NCBI GenBank assembly: GCA_019247245.1
Contig: JAFAPF010000459.1
Coordinates: forward strand, 1-18,690
Length of the DNA stretch: 18,690 nt
Source of the DNA: Rubrobacter sp.
GTDB lineage: Bacteria; Actinomycetota; Rubrobacteria; Rubrobacterales; Rubrobacteraceae
Reading direction: 5' to 3'
Made by a program: the position numbers and the translations under genes. The first letter of the stretch is position 1. Every line of letters begins with the position of its first letter. The notes under the pieces were generated by a model, which saw only the letters and a program-made list of their open reading frames with translations, was not told where the DNA came from and made no database searches. This document shows, one piece after another, positions 1-7,354 of this stretch.

Positions 1-1317
1 GATGCAGGTGAAGGGGAGTTTGAAGGGCGTGAGGTTTCCTACATCGTTATGGAGTACGTCTCTGGCGGAGACCTGAAAGCTCTGATCGACGGGAAAGGCC
101 CGCTTTCGGACGCGAAGTTGGCGTGGCTCGGGGCACAGGTCACTTTGGGGCTTGCTCACGCTCATAAGAAGGGCGTGATACACCGCGACATAAAGCCGCA
201 CAATATTCTCATCGACGCCTACGGCCACTCCAAACTTACAGACTTCGGGATAGCCCGCGCCCTCGACGCAACGGAGGCTACCCAGACGGGTTCTTACCTG
301 GGTACCGCCCTCTACTCTTCACCCGAGCAACTGCGAGGAGAAACAGTTACCCCGAAGAGCGACGTTTACTCTCTGGGAATAACCCTCTACCAAGCAGCAG
401 TCCGGCAGACACCTTTCACCGGCACCCCCATAGTGGTGGCCAGCCAGCACGTAAACCGAACGCCGACACCGCCGAACGTCCTGGGCGCGCGCCTGAGCGA
501 GAAGGTCGAGGCCCTCATCCTCGACTGCCTGCAGAAGGCCCCGAACCTCCGCCCGACCGCCGGGGAGATCCACGAGCGCCTCAGCGAAACGGCGGGGATG
601 ACCCCCGCTGCAAGAGCTCAAGCGCCATCCCCAACCTCCGTAACCCCCGTGGAGGCGGAGGGGCATGCTTATACACCTTCGGCGGAGGTCTCGCCCGCGA
701 GATCGTCCTCGGCAGAGATACGGCACGAGGGCGAGCGAGACCGGAGGAGTAGACGCAGGCCCATCCTCCTTGCGGCAGCCACGGTGCTTCTCGTCGCTGT
801 GGGCATCGTCACGGTGTTCGCGGCGCTTGGGGGTAACTCCGACGAACTGGCGCAAACGGCCTCAGAGAACCAGCAGGCAGGCTCTTTGGACGAGCCTTCG
901 GCGGGCGGCGAGGGAACGGTCCCGGCGCAGGAGCAGACTACGCAGGGTAATTCTGGTAGTAGTAGTCGAGGGGGTAGCGAGGCAGGAGCTGCGGCAGCAC
1001 AGACCGTTAAGGACTTCTATACGTCCGCTGCTGAAAAGGATTACGGGAGGTCCAACAACCTGCTAACCGCGGCCGCCCGACAGCGCTACTTTCCTTCCCA
1101 AGCCTACTTTGAGGGGACATTTGGTACCTTGAATAGGATATGGTTCCTCCAGGAGCCGACGGCCGAGGTCTCTGGCAATACGGCGACCGTCAGCGGTGAG
1201 ACCATAGCCGAGCACACCAATCGAACCGAGCAGAACAGGGGAACCTGGACGCTTGTTAACGAGGGGGGGCAATGGAAGTTGGACGGTTGGAACGTTCAAA
1301 ACGAGCGTTATTTGTAA
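1..1317 (+). CDS. PknB-like membrane Ser/Thr protein kinase, 5' end missing
   Basis: Eukaryotic-type Ser/Thr kinase that phosphorylates proteins at the inner membrane face. The frame is open from base 1, so the glycine-rich loop and the ATP-binding lysine lie outside the window. Visible kinase parts are the catalytic loop HRDIKPHN (HRD at 181-189), DFG at 241-249, and SPE in place of the usual APE motif, followed by the SDVYSLG helix. After a Pro/Ser-rich juxtamembrane stretch there is one membrane segment (about 760-828, preceded by SRRRR). A Gly/Ser/Gln-rich linker follows, then a roughly 100-residue outer domain that resembles NTF2-like folds rather than PASTA repeats. The stop is TAA at 1315-1317. 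Kinase identity is certain; the ligand and function of the outer domain are unknown. Confidence 0.95.
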   Translation, partial: DAGEGEFEGREVSYIVMEYVSGGDLKALIDGKGPLSDAKLAWLGAQVTLGLAHAHKKGVIHRDIKPHNILIDAYGHSKLTDFGIARALDATEATQTGSYLGTALYSSPEQLRGETVTPKSDVYSLGITLYQAAVRQTPFTGTPIVVASQHVNRTPTPPNVLGARLSEKVEALILDCLQKAPNLRPTAGEIHERLSETAGMTPAARAQAPSPTSVTPVEAEGHAYTPSAEVSPARSSSAEIRHEGERDRRSRRRPILLAAATVLLVAVGIVTVFAALGGNSDELAQTASENQQAGSLDEPSAGGEGTVPAQEQTTQGNSGSSSRGGSEAGAAAAQTVKDFYTSAAEKDYGRSNNLLTAAARQRYFPSQAYFEGTFGTLNRIWFLQEPTAEVSGNTATVSGETIAEHTNRTEQNRGTWTLVNEGGQWKLDGWNVQNERYL

Positions 1318-1567
1318 GAAGAAGGTGTAGAAGGAACACGATAAAACCACGGTTACGGGGCCTATTTCGCCGATAACCGGCTGGTTGGTGGCTACAGTTC
1401 TCGTGAGCATGGGGGCTCGGGGTTGAAAGGCTCCAGAGATGTGAACCTTGGGAAGGGGTGAGAGATCTTGGCCGTCGCAACCGGGAAGGCGGGTCTCGGT
1501 GGCGAGAAGGGCTTGACCCGGCAAGCATCGGGGCTGGTAAGGCGAGATAAGGAGAGAGAGGAACCCC

Positions 1568-2254
1568 TTGGACGATCTAAAGCGCGCCGCCGCCGAGAGG
1601 GCTGTGAAGGAGTACGTACAAAGCGGGATGGTAGTGGGGCTCGGGACGGGTTCGACGGCATCTTTCGCGGTTCATAGGATCGGGGAGCTCGTCTCAAGTG
1701 GTGATCTTAAGGACGTTCGGGGGATACCGACCTCGGCGCGAACGGCGACTTTAGCCGAAGAGGCCGGTATTCCGCTTGTCACGCTGTCGGAGGCTCGGCC
1801 TCACGTCACCATAGACGGGGCCGATGAGGTCGGGCCTGATCTCACCCTCATTAAGGGGCGTGGTGGAGCTCTATTGAGGGAGAAGATCGTGGCCCACGCC
1901 AGCGATGTCTTCGTTGTCATCGTCGACGAGTCGAAGCTGGTGGAATCGTTGGGCGCGGGGCCTCTGCCCGTCGAGATCGAACCCTTCGGCTGGGAGGTCA
2001 CGCTGGAGGCTCTGGCTTCTTTAGTATGCGAGACCGAGCTCAGGATGGATCCCGCAGATGCACGGCACCTATACGTGACCGACGGAGGCCACTACACAGC
2101 AGACTGCCGATTTGCCTCCATCCCGGACCCGGCGGCTCTCGAGGGGGAGATAAAACGTATCCCCGGTGCTCTGGAGTGCGGCTTCTTCACCGACCTCGCC
2201 CGGGCAGTCGTCGTAAGCCGCGAGGACAGGGTTGAGACCATCGAGGCTGGATAG
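1568..2254 (+). CDS. rpiA: Ribose-5-phosphate isomerase A
   Basis: Interconverts ribose-5-phosphate and ribulose-5-phosphate in the cytosolic pentose phosphate pathway. At 228 residues it has the normal family length. Family motifs are clear: GLGTGSTASF (residues 24-33), IDGADEV (82-88, with the conserved Asp83 and Asp86) and KGRGGALLREK (97-107, with Lys97 and the catalytic-type Glu106). The start is taken as TTG at 1568 because a purine-rich ribosome site (about 1551-1561) sits just upstream and the protein begins like other RpiA proteins. It lies 250 bases after the kinase gene and converges on the next gene with a 13-base gap, so it is probably transcribed alone. Confidence 0.95.
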   Translation: MDDLKRAAAERAVKEYVQSGMVVGLGTGSTASFAVHRIGELVSSGDLKDVRGIPTSARTATLAEEAGIPLVTLSEARPHVTIDGADEVGPDLTLIKGRGGALLREKIVAHASDVFVVIVDESKLVESLGAGPLPVEIEPFGWEVTLEALASLVCETELRMDPADARHLYVTDGGHYTADCRFASIPDPAALEGEIKRIPGALECGFFTDLARAVVVSREDRVETIEAG

Positions 2255-2267
2255 CTGAGGACTTTGA

Positions 2268-2528
2268 CTAACTTATGACGGCGCCGAAACCGGCGCGCTG
2301 CCCCTGCCGTCCGATCTTCTCCTTCTCCACGACCAGCTTGTAGATCTGGCCATACTCGACATAGACGCTTGCCTTGCCGTCCTCCATCCTCACCAGGAGG
2401 TAGTCTTCCTCGGCGGAGATCTCCGCCGAAGGCTCCACGGTGAAGGTGTCCCTACGATCCCATACGATCAGCTTCGCCTCTCCCTCGCGGGCCTCATCTA
2501 CTATCCTCTTGACGATCTCTCGATCCAC
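2268..2528 (-). CDS. Unrecognised 86-residue acidic protein
   Basis: I do not recognise a family. The predicted protein is cytosolic, rich in Glu, Lys and Val, and has no signal peptide or membrane segment. It begins with a helix-like segment (MDREIVKRIVDEAREGEAK) followed by alternating hydrophobic stretches that suggest a small beta-rich domain (LIVWDRR, YLLVRMEDGKASVYVEY). The start is GTG at 2526-2528, supported by an AAAGGAGC ribosome site on the minus strand at about 2540-2549. The ORF is convergent with rpiA and divergent from the PAP2 gene. Codon use and the good ribosome site make it likely to be real. Confidence 0.65.
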   Translation of the reverse strand: MDREIVKRIVDEAREGEAKLIVWDRRDTFTVEPSAEISAEEDYLLVRMEDGKASVYVEYGQIYKLVVEKEKIGRQGQRAGFGAVIS

Positions 2529-2744
2529 GTTCTTCGACGCTCCTTTTTGCTATTTTGAAGCCTTGTGGACTTATTCTACTGGAGACGAGCGTGAGGGGTA
2601 GGGCTTTGCGCTAATCACTAGCTGCGTCCCTGCGAAGAATCTAGAGCCTAAGCACGATACCCTCTGGCAAGGATACTGTTCAGGGCCACCAGGCACGGGC
2701 CGTGTAAAATAGCGGCTCGATCCTCTCCGACAGAACGGCAAGAC

Positions 2745-3269
2745 TTGGAAAACCTTACGCTGGGAATAAGGAACCTCGACCGGGCGATATTTCGGGCAAT
2801 CTTTCGTTTTAAGTGGAGACCGTTCACCTCGCTGATGCGCGCTTTCACCATCGCCGGGAAAGCGGGGGCTTTGTGGGGTGTGATCGCCGCTCTGGCCTTC
2901 CTAACGACCGGCCTCGGACCCTCACACCTGCTCGTGCCATGGGCGGCGGTCGCGATCTCCTGGACGGTTGCCGAGGGCGCAAAGTTCCTGTTCAACCGGG
3001 CCCGCCCCTTTATCTCCGACACCGAGGTAGCTCCCCTCATCAAAACCCCTTCCTCGAGCTCTTTCCCCTCCGGACACTCGGCGACCGCCGCCGCCGGCGC
3101 GCTGACCCTCTCCGCCGTCTACCCATCCTTTGCTCCCGCCTTCTTTCTCGCAGGCCTACTAGTCGCCTTCTCTCGTATCTACCTCGGCGTTCATTATCCC
3201 TTCGACGTGCTCGCCGGCCTTGCCATCGGTATCTCAGCTGCGGTTGCCGTATTGACCGTCGCCCAGTAA
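2745..3269 (+). CDS. PAP2-family membrane phosphatase
   Basis: Phosphatidic-acid-phosphatase type 2 enzyme. Such proteins dephosphorylate lipid phosphates or undecaprenyl diphosphate at the outer face of the membrane. All three signature motifs are present: KFLFNRARP (residues 80-88), PSGHS (108-112) and SRIYLGVHYPFD (143-154), giving catalytic His111 and His150 with Arg144 and Asp154. Several hydrophobic segments (about 40-57, 64-80, 113-127, 131-146, 155-172) fit the short bacterial form of about 170-200 residues. The start is TTG at 2745; I see no strong ribosome site, so the start is less certain than the gene. The exact lipid substrate cannot be decided from sequence. Confidence 0.9.
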   Translation: MENLTLGIRNLDRAIFRAIFRFKWRPFTSLMRAFTIAGKAGALWGVIAALAFLTTGLGPSHLLVPWAAVAISWTVAEGAKFLFNRARPFISDTEVAPLIKTPSSSSFPSGHSATAAAGALTLSAVYPSFAPAFFLAGLLVAFSRIYLGVHYPFDVLAGLAIGISAAVAVLTVAQ

Positions 3270-3311
3270 GGCCCAACGTAGAGCACAGTCACGGGCCATG
3301 AGGCAGCTGGC

Positions 3312-3338
3312 GTTTAGCCTCCTATCTTTTTCGGGTAT
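3312..3338 (+). promoter_or_regulatory. SigB/SigF-like promoter candidate upstream of csbD
   Basis: GTTTAG (3312-3317) and GGGTAT (3333-3338) separated by 15 bases resemble the general-stress sigma factor consensus GTTT...GGGTAT. It lies about 150 bases before the CsbD gene, a family known to be under SigB control in Bacillus subtilis. Position and match are seen in the sequence; the function is inferred. Confidence 0.4.
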
Positions 3339-3487
3339 ACAACTCTAATGGGCTAGCACGCTTGCTCGAAAGGAGGGGAAGCTCTATGTAATCGTGGCTT
3401 CGAGTCCTAGGGGTTCTGGATAGACGGTCAGGATCCTTATAACTGCAATCCGAAGTACGTGGGCCAACGAAGAGAAGAGGAGATAAC

Positions 3488-3670
3488 GTGACCGACAAGA
3501 GCAGTGGGCAGGACAAGAGCGAAGGGGTAATGGACAAGGCCAAAGGCCGCGCGAAGGAGGCCGCTGGCTCCTTAAGCGGAGATAGGGAAACGAAGGCCGA
3601 GGGGCGCGCAGACCAGGATAAAGGCACCCTCAAGGAGAAGAAGGGCAAGCTAAAAGACCTCCTGAGCTAG
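3488..3670 (+). CDS. CsbD-family general stress protein
   Basis: Small (60 residues), highly charged and hydrophilic protein of the CsbD family, induced by general stress in other bacteria; the molecular role is unclear. The sequence shows the family pattern of KAKGRAKEAAGSLSGD followed by a second half-repeat with GRADQDKGTLKEKKGKLKDLL. No signal or membrane segment is present. The start is GTG at 3488, well placed after AGAGGAGAT. The gene stands alone between a stress-type promoter candidate (3312-3338) and a strong terminator (3695-3732). Confidence 0.9.
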   Translation: MTDKSSGQDKSEGVMDKAKGRAKEAAGSLSGDRETKAEGRADQDKGTLKEKKGKLKDLLS

Positions 3671-3694
3671 GCCAACCGCTCTAACCGCCATGCT

Positions 3695-3732
3695 GGACCG
3701 GAGCCCTTTAAGGACTCCGGTCCTTTTTCTTA
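3695..3732 (+). terminator. Intrinsic terminator after csbD
   Basis: A perfect 9-bp stem, GGACCGGAG (3695-3703) with CTCCGGTCC (3715-3723), is followed by a T-rich tract (tttttctt). It is correctly placed 25 bases after the CsbD stop codon. Confidence 0.92.
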
Positions 3733-3784
3733 TCCCCTACAATACGACGGGAGATAACGCAACAAAAAAAGGAGGAAGATTAGC

Positions 3785-4006
3785 ATGCGCGGCGGAGCAG
3801 GCGATGGGCGGAGCGGCATTATTGGGGTGGTATTAGGCGCTGCAGTAGTCATAATCGTAATCTTGCTGATTTTACTTCTGTGGCAGGTGCTATTCCGCCC
3901 CTCACAGACCACGGAGGTTACCAAGGAGCAGACCCCGCAGCAACAACAGCAACAGCCTAAGCAGCAGCAACAGCAGCAGCAAGGCCCGCAGGAAACGACT
4001 AAGTAA
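3785..4006 (+). CDS. Small single-pass membrane protein with glutamine-rich tail
   Basis: A 73-residue protein of unknown function. A short glycine-rich N-terminus is followed by one long hydrophobic segment (residues about 11-37, IIGVVLGAAVVIIVILLI...) and a hydrophilic tail with two glutamine runs split by PK (residues 52-66). The Gln runs mix CAA and CAG codons, so they are not a simple triplet expansion. The start at ATG 3785 is strongly supported by an AAAAAAGGAGG ribosome site about 8 bases upstream. It follows the csbD terminator directly, so it must have its own promoter. I do not recognise a family. Confidence 0.75.
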   Translation: MRGGAGDGRSGIIGVVLGAAVVIIVILLILLLWQVLFRPSQTTEVTKEQTPQQQQQQPKQQQQQQQGPQETTK

Positions 4007-4152
4007 GAAGGCAGAATCAATTTTCTACGGGTCGTTCGATCTCTCCAGCTCTCTTTCTGTGCCATTAGGGAAAAGGACAGCCCTCTTGCAGGTGCAAGCC
4101 CCCTTTAGCCGAACTATCTTCTGGCAAGTTTAAGAATTGATCGGGGGGGAAT

Positions 4153-4175
4153 GATTAGCTAAGGGATTAGCTAAG
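4153..4175. repeat. Tandem direct repeat GATTAGCTAAG
   Basis: GATTAGCTAAG occurs at 4153-4163 and again at 4165-4175, a 12-base period. Each copy holds the self-complementary octamer TTAGCTAA. The pair sits 28 bases before the start of the 55-codon exported peptide gene, a position suitable for an operator or for mRNA structure near the ribosome site. Confidence 0.6.
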
Positions 4176-4202
4176 TGGGCAAGGAAAGGAGGTGACCTCG
4201 AA

Positions 4203-4370
4203 ATGAGTCGTAAGAAGCTAGTAACTCTGATGCTCGTGCTTATTGTATTAGTGTTCTCAGTGGCTGTGGCACCAGCTGCTCTAGGGGCCGAGGCTAAGGC
4301 TGGCAAGGCCGTGGCTAAGACTGATCCTGCTCCTGATGCTAAGGCCGGTGACGTTGAAGCTAAAGCGTGA
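4203..4370 (+). CDS. 55-residue exported Ala/Lys-rich peptide
   Basis: A short gene with start ATG 4203 after a full ribosome site (GGAAAGGAGGTGA). The product opens with MSRKK, a hydrophobic core (LVTLMLVLIVLVFSVAVA) and small residues suitable for signal peptidase (APAALGAEA). This leaves a mature peptide of only about 25-30 residues. That part is built of Ala-Lys units (AEAKAGKAVAK, then PDAKAGDVEAKA) with no cysteines. The stop is TGA at 4368-4370, and a strong terminator follows within 35 bases. I do not recognise a family. Being a complete transcription unit with a canonical ribosome site and terminator, it is very probably real. Confidence 0.75.
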   Translation: MSRKKLVTLMLVLIVLVFSVAVAPAALGAEAKAGKAVAKTDPAPDAKAGDVEAKA

Positions 4371-4404
4371 GTAAGGCTGCTGGGCGAGTATGTTGCTATA
4401 AAAG

Positions 4405-4437
4405 AGAGCCGGGGGCTGTAAAATCCGGCTCTTTTTT
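4405..4437 (+). terminator. Intrinsic terminator after the 55-codon gene
   Basis: AGAGCCGG (4405-4412) pairs with CCGGCTCT (4425-4432) and the stem runs into six Ts (4432-4437). It lies 34 bases after the stop codon. Confidence 0.92.
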
Positions 4438-4540
4438 ATGCTTTTAGAAGCTTCGGGTCGCCGCAAGCGTTAGTTCTCTCTTCAAGGCGAGCCGCCTCCC
4501 CCTCGCCATTGACCGGCAACCCGTGCTTTAATCTGGATGA

Positions 4541-5233
4541 ATGATCGTTCGGGAGAGATCCGGCTCTTACGTCCTCATAAAGCAGCACGACCATGGCCTA
4601 ATCTCTGGCGAGTTCGCGCGGCGCTGGGCCGAAAAACCCCGACCACTCGAGCCCACCCTCTACGCCATCGCCAATCATGACATAGCCTGGCAGAGTCCGG
4701 ATGCGTCCGTGCGCTGGAATAAGGAGACGGACAGGCCCTACTCCTTTACTAACTACCCGACAGAACCCAAGCTCCAGATCTACAAATGGGGCTTGAATCT
4801 CTTGGAGTTGCACAGCCCTTACGCGGCGTGTCTGTGCAGCATGCATTACGCGGCGCTCGTGAGCGGCTCGGAAGACGAGGCGGTAATCGGGTTTCTGGAG
4901 AGAGAAGCCGGGCGTCGAGCCAAGATCAAAAGCACGATGACCAGAGAAGAGGTGTACAACTTCGAGTATAACTTCCGTCTACTGCGTCTATGCGATGATC
5001 TATCACTCTTCGTATGCTTGAACGAACCGGGCCGAAACGCCCATCCGTGGTACCAAAAGGGCTTTGAGTTTGAAGAGACAAAATTACAGCCTATATGGGA
5101 GAACGATTGTACCTTACGGCTCGACCCTAACCCGTTCTCGAAGCCGTTCGACTTCGTTATTCCCTACGCACTGATCGACAAAAGCGGACGAACTATCGGG
5201 AGTGGCGACCTCGAGCTTCGAGTAACCTGTTAG
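4541..5233 (+). CDS. DUF3891 family protein
   Basis: A 230-residue cytosolic protein that I place in DUF3891 from the opening pattern (MIVRERSGSYVLIKQHDHG, then SGEFARRW), the ANHDIAW motif near residue 44 and the central YAACLCSMHYAAL helix. The repeated His-Asp pairs suggest a metal site, but no activity is known to me for the family. The start at ATG 4541 fits the family N-terminus, although the ribosome site is weak (CTGGATGA). No signal peptide is present. It is followed 51 bases later by the M42 peptidase gene on the same strand and may share a transcript with it. Confidence 0.8.
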   Translation: MIVRERSGSYVLIKQHDHGLISGEFARRWAEKPRPLEPTLYAIANHDIAWQSPDASVRWNKETDRPYSFTNYPTEPKLQIYKWGLNLLELHSPYAACLCSMHYAALVSGSEDEAVIGFLEREAGRRAKIKSTMTREEVYNFEYNFRLLRLCDDLSLFVCLNEPGRNAHPWYQKGFEFEETKLQPIWENDCTLRLDPNPFSKPFDFVIPYALIDKSGRTIGSGDLELRVTC

Positions 5234-5284
5234 AGTAATAACCCACCGCTGCATGAACATCCTTACTACTCTAGAAGGGGCTGC

Positions 5285-6343
5285 ATGAGGGAGACATCGT
5301 ATGAGTTCTTGAAGAAACTGCTCTCGATGCCGGGGCCGAGCGGCAACGAGGAGGCCGCGGCGTCGGTCTGGCGGGCGGTGGCCGAAAAGTTCGCCGGGGA
5401 GGTTCGGGGCGATAGGATGGGTAACTCCTTCGCCACCCTGAACGAGGGCGGTTCGCCCAAAGTGATGCTCGCCGGGCACATAGACGAGATAGGGCTCATG
5501 ATCACCCACATCGACGACGAAGGGCTTCTCCGCTTCCAGGGGGTGGGCGGATGGGACCCGCAAGTCCTCGTCGGCCAGAGGATCCTCATCCAGAGTAGGA
5601 ACGGCGAAGTTCCCGGCGTCATCGGCAAAAAGGCCATCCACCTCATGGAAGCCGAGGAACGCAAAAAGATCTCCGAGATTAAGAGCCTCTGGATCGACAT
5701 CGGCGCCAAGAACAGTGACGAGGCGAAGGGAAGAGTCAGGGTTGGTGACGTAGGCGTTGTAGACCAAGAGCTCCTCGAACTACCGAACCAACGCATCGCC
5801 TCTCGCTCCCTGGACAACCGTATGGGCGCCTTCGTCGTTCTAGAGGCTCTGAGGTTACTTTCGGAGGGCAATATTAGTGCTGAGGTCGTAGCGGTAGCGA
5901 GCGTGCAGGAAGAGATAGGTCTCTACGGGGCCCGGGGCGCCGCCTTCGGGCTCGACCCCGACGTAGCTATCGCCGTCGATGTCACCCACGCGACCGACAC
6001 CCCCGGGGTCTCCAAGAACGAGCACGGCGACCACTCCTTAGGCAGCGGACCCGTCATAACACGGGCCACGAATCTATCCCCCCTAGTCTATGACGGCCTC
6101 ATAGCTGCCGCCGAAGAAGAGGGGATCGACTACACCTTGGAGGCTGACTCACGCTCGACCAGCACGGACGCCGATGCCATACAGTTCACCCGCGCGGGTA
6201 TAGCCACGGGGCTCGTTTCGGTCCCCAACCGCTACATGCACTCGCCCAACGAGATCGTGGCCCTTGAAGACCTCGAAAACTGTGCCAAACTCATCGCTGC
6301 TTATTTGAAAGGTCTGAAAAAGGACGCAAACTTCGTCCGTTAG
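5285..6343 (+). CDS. M42-family metallo-aminopeptidase (FrvX/glutamyl aminopeptidase type)
   Basis: Cytosolic co-catalytic-metal aminopeptidase of the M42 (tetrahedral TET-type) family; such enzymes trim short peptides. All expected metal ligands and catalytic residues are visible: His65 in AGHIDEIG, Asp177 in SRSLDNR, the Glu209/Glu210 pair in VQEEIG, Asp232 in AVDVTHA and His319 in NRYMHSP. The length of 352 residues is typical. The start is ATG 5285 with AGAAGGGG just upstream. The exact peptide specificity (Glu, Leu or Lys) is not readable. Family members have sometimes been annotated as endoglucanases; the peptidase call is better supported. Confidence 0.93.
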   Translation: MRETSYEFLKKLLSMPGPSGNEEAAASVWRAVAEKFAGEVRGDRMGNSFATLNEGGSPKVMLAGHIDEIGLMITHIDDEGLLRFQGVGGWDPQVLVGQRILIQSRNGEVPGVIGKKAIHLMEAEERKKISEIKSLWIDIGAKNSDEAKGRVRVGDVGVVDQELLELPNQRIASRSLDNRMGAFVVLEALRLLSEGNISAEVVAVASVQEEIGLYGARGAAFGLDPDVAIAVDVTHATDTPGVSKNEHGDHSLGSGPVITRATNLSPLVYDGLIAAAEEEGIDYTLEADSRSTSTDADAIQFTRAGIATGLVSVPNRYMHSPNEIVALEDLENCAKLIAAYLKGLKKDANFVR

Positions 6344-6384
6344 TCCGTTACGGGTAGTTCCGGCGGAGCAAGCTTCGGGGCATG

Positions 6385-7194
6385 CTAAGTACCCGGTTTC
6401 TCGGCTTCTGGCTCGTCTTCGGATAAAGCTTCGGGCTTTTCAGCCCGGCTGCTGGGTTCGGGAAGGACGAAGAGCAGGGCGAGACCCGCGATGAGGGCGA
6501 GGCTGAATACTACATTGAGGAACGCGAGCGCGAAGGCGGCTGTGTAGAGTGTCATGCCGAGCACATAGCGCCGCGTCATTGCACGGAGTAGGGCCGGGTC
6601 GAGGTGGCGGTCCACCAGGCGATAGCCATTCGCGGCGTAGATCCAAAGCAGGGTAAAGACGACCGCGGTCACGGCTAGGGTACCGCTGTAGGAGGCTACC
6701 GCGGTGGTCTTCTGTTCTTCGGTTCCTTGTATATGCCCGGCAAGCAGCGCCGTGGGAAAGGGAATAAACGCCGTGCATAGCAAGAGCAAGGTGTTAAGCA
6801 GGACCAGGTTGTGATCGGAGCGTACCATTAGCTTGAACCTATTATGATGGTTGGCCCACATGGTGCCTATAACCAGGAGGCTGAGTGCGTAGCCCAAGTG
6901 CGAGGGCCACGGCCCGAGCAGCGCAGCTAGAAGACTCGTTCCTTCAGGCGCGTCTTCGACATACGGTACCCGGATCTCTAACATCAGCAGGGTTATGGCG
7001 ATGGCGAACACCCCGTCACTGAACCCCTCGATGCGAGCGGTATCATTGTTGGTGTTCGCTGGCCCGCTGTCTTCGTATTCATCAGAAATTACCTTTCTTC
7101 TACGAGAGCGTGAAAGCTTCGTTCGCGTGGGACTGGAGGTTGCCCCCAGGAGTGAGAGCACCGTCCGGGACGTAGACGACGTTGTTTGCGACAA
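6385..7194 (-). CDS. TMEM175-family (DUF1211) potassium channel-like membrane protein, start uncertain
   Basis: Six-helix membrane protein of the bacterial TMEM175/DUF1211 family, whose studied members conduct potassium. The hallmark first helix is RIEGFSDGVFAIAITLLMLE (residues 54-73 counting from TTG 7194), with the FSD motif. Five further hydrophobic helices follow, and the C-terminus is acidic. The first 50 residues are Ser/Thr/Arg-rich and unlike the family. In this frame there is no good start: TTG 7194 and GTG 7161 lack ribosome sites. A well-placed ribosome site instead serves another frame (see the 38-codon ORF). Possible explanations are a frameshift, a leader ORF, or an unusual start. 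The gene is convergent with the peptidase gene. Confidence 0.85.
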   Translation of the reverse strand: MSQTTSSTSRTVLSLLGATSSPTRTKLSRSRRRKVISDEYEDSGPANTNNDTARIEGFSDGVFAIAITLLMLEIRVPYVEDAPEGTSLLAALLGPWPSHLGYALSLLVIGTMWANHHNRFKLMVRSDHNLVLLNTLLLLCTAFIPFPTALLAGHIQGTEEQKTTAVASYSGTLAVTAVVFTLLWIYAANGYRLVDRHLDPALLRAMTRRYVLGMTLYTAAFALAFLNVVFSLALIAGLALLFVLPEPSSRAEKPEALSEDEPEAEKPGT

Positions 7195-7216
7195 CGTCGT
7201 CCCAATCCTGTGCCAT
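7100..7216 (-). CDS. 38-codon ORF overlapping the TMEM175 gene start
   Basis: On the minus strand, ATG at 7214-7216 follows AAGGTGAG (7221-7228) at ideal spacing. It opens a 38-codon frame starting MAQDWDDVVANNVVYVPDG, ending in TAG at 7100-7102. It overlaps, in another frame, the N-terminal extension of the TMEM175 ORF. It could be a leader peptide, or the true N-terminus of the channel gene separated by a frameshift. It has no recognised family. Confidence 0.4.
   Translation of the reverse strand: MAQDWDDVVANNVVYVPDGALTPGGNLQSHANEAFTLS
7175..7201. repeat. Perfect 11-bp inverted repeat
   Basis: GACGACGTTGT (7175-7185) and ACAACGTCGTC (7191-7201) are perfect inverted repeats around a 5-base centre (ttgcg). 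The repeat lies at the start of the TMEM175 locus, inside the 38-codon ORF. It could form an mRNA hairpin or be a dimeric repressor site. Confidence 0.7.
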
Positions 7217-7354
7217 CTTGCTCACCTTACGTCCTGTACCTCCGAGGCGTACAGCTCACCGCTTCCGTTCTCGCGTTGCATACCATCGACAAGTCTTCAG
7301 GTTTGCATGATAGGATGATATCGGTTTTACGACGGATGCTTGGAGGACGTGCTC

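Noticed and set aside
1350..1379. Imperfect hairpin CGGTTACGG/CCGATAACCG after the kinase gene as a terminator
   Set aside because: The stem is interrupted and no T-tract follows.
2648..3276. Long minus-strand frames opposite the PAP2 gene
   Set aside because: They are Arg-rich shadows of a gene with all PAP2 motifs and have no ribosome sites.
3949..3983. CAG/CAA-rich tract as a triplet-repeat or phase-variable locus
   Set aside because: The Gln runs use mixed codons and are interrupted by CCTAAG, so a pure slippage tract is absent.
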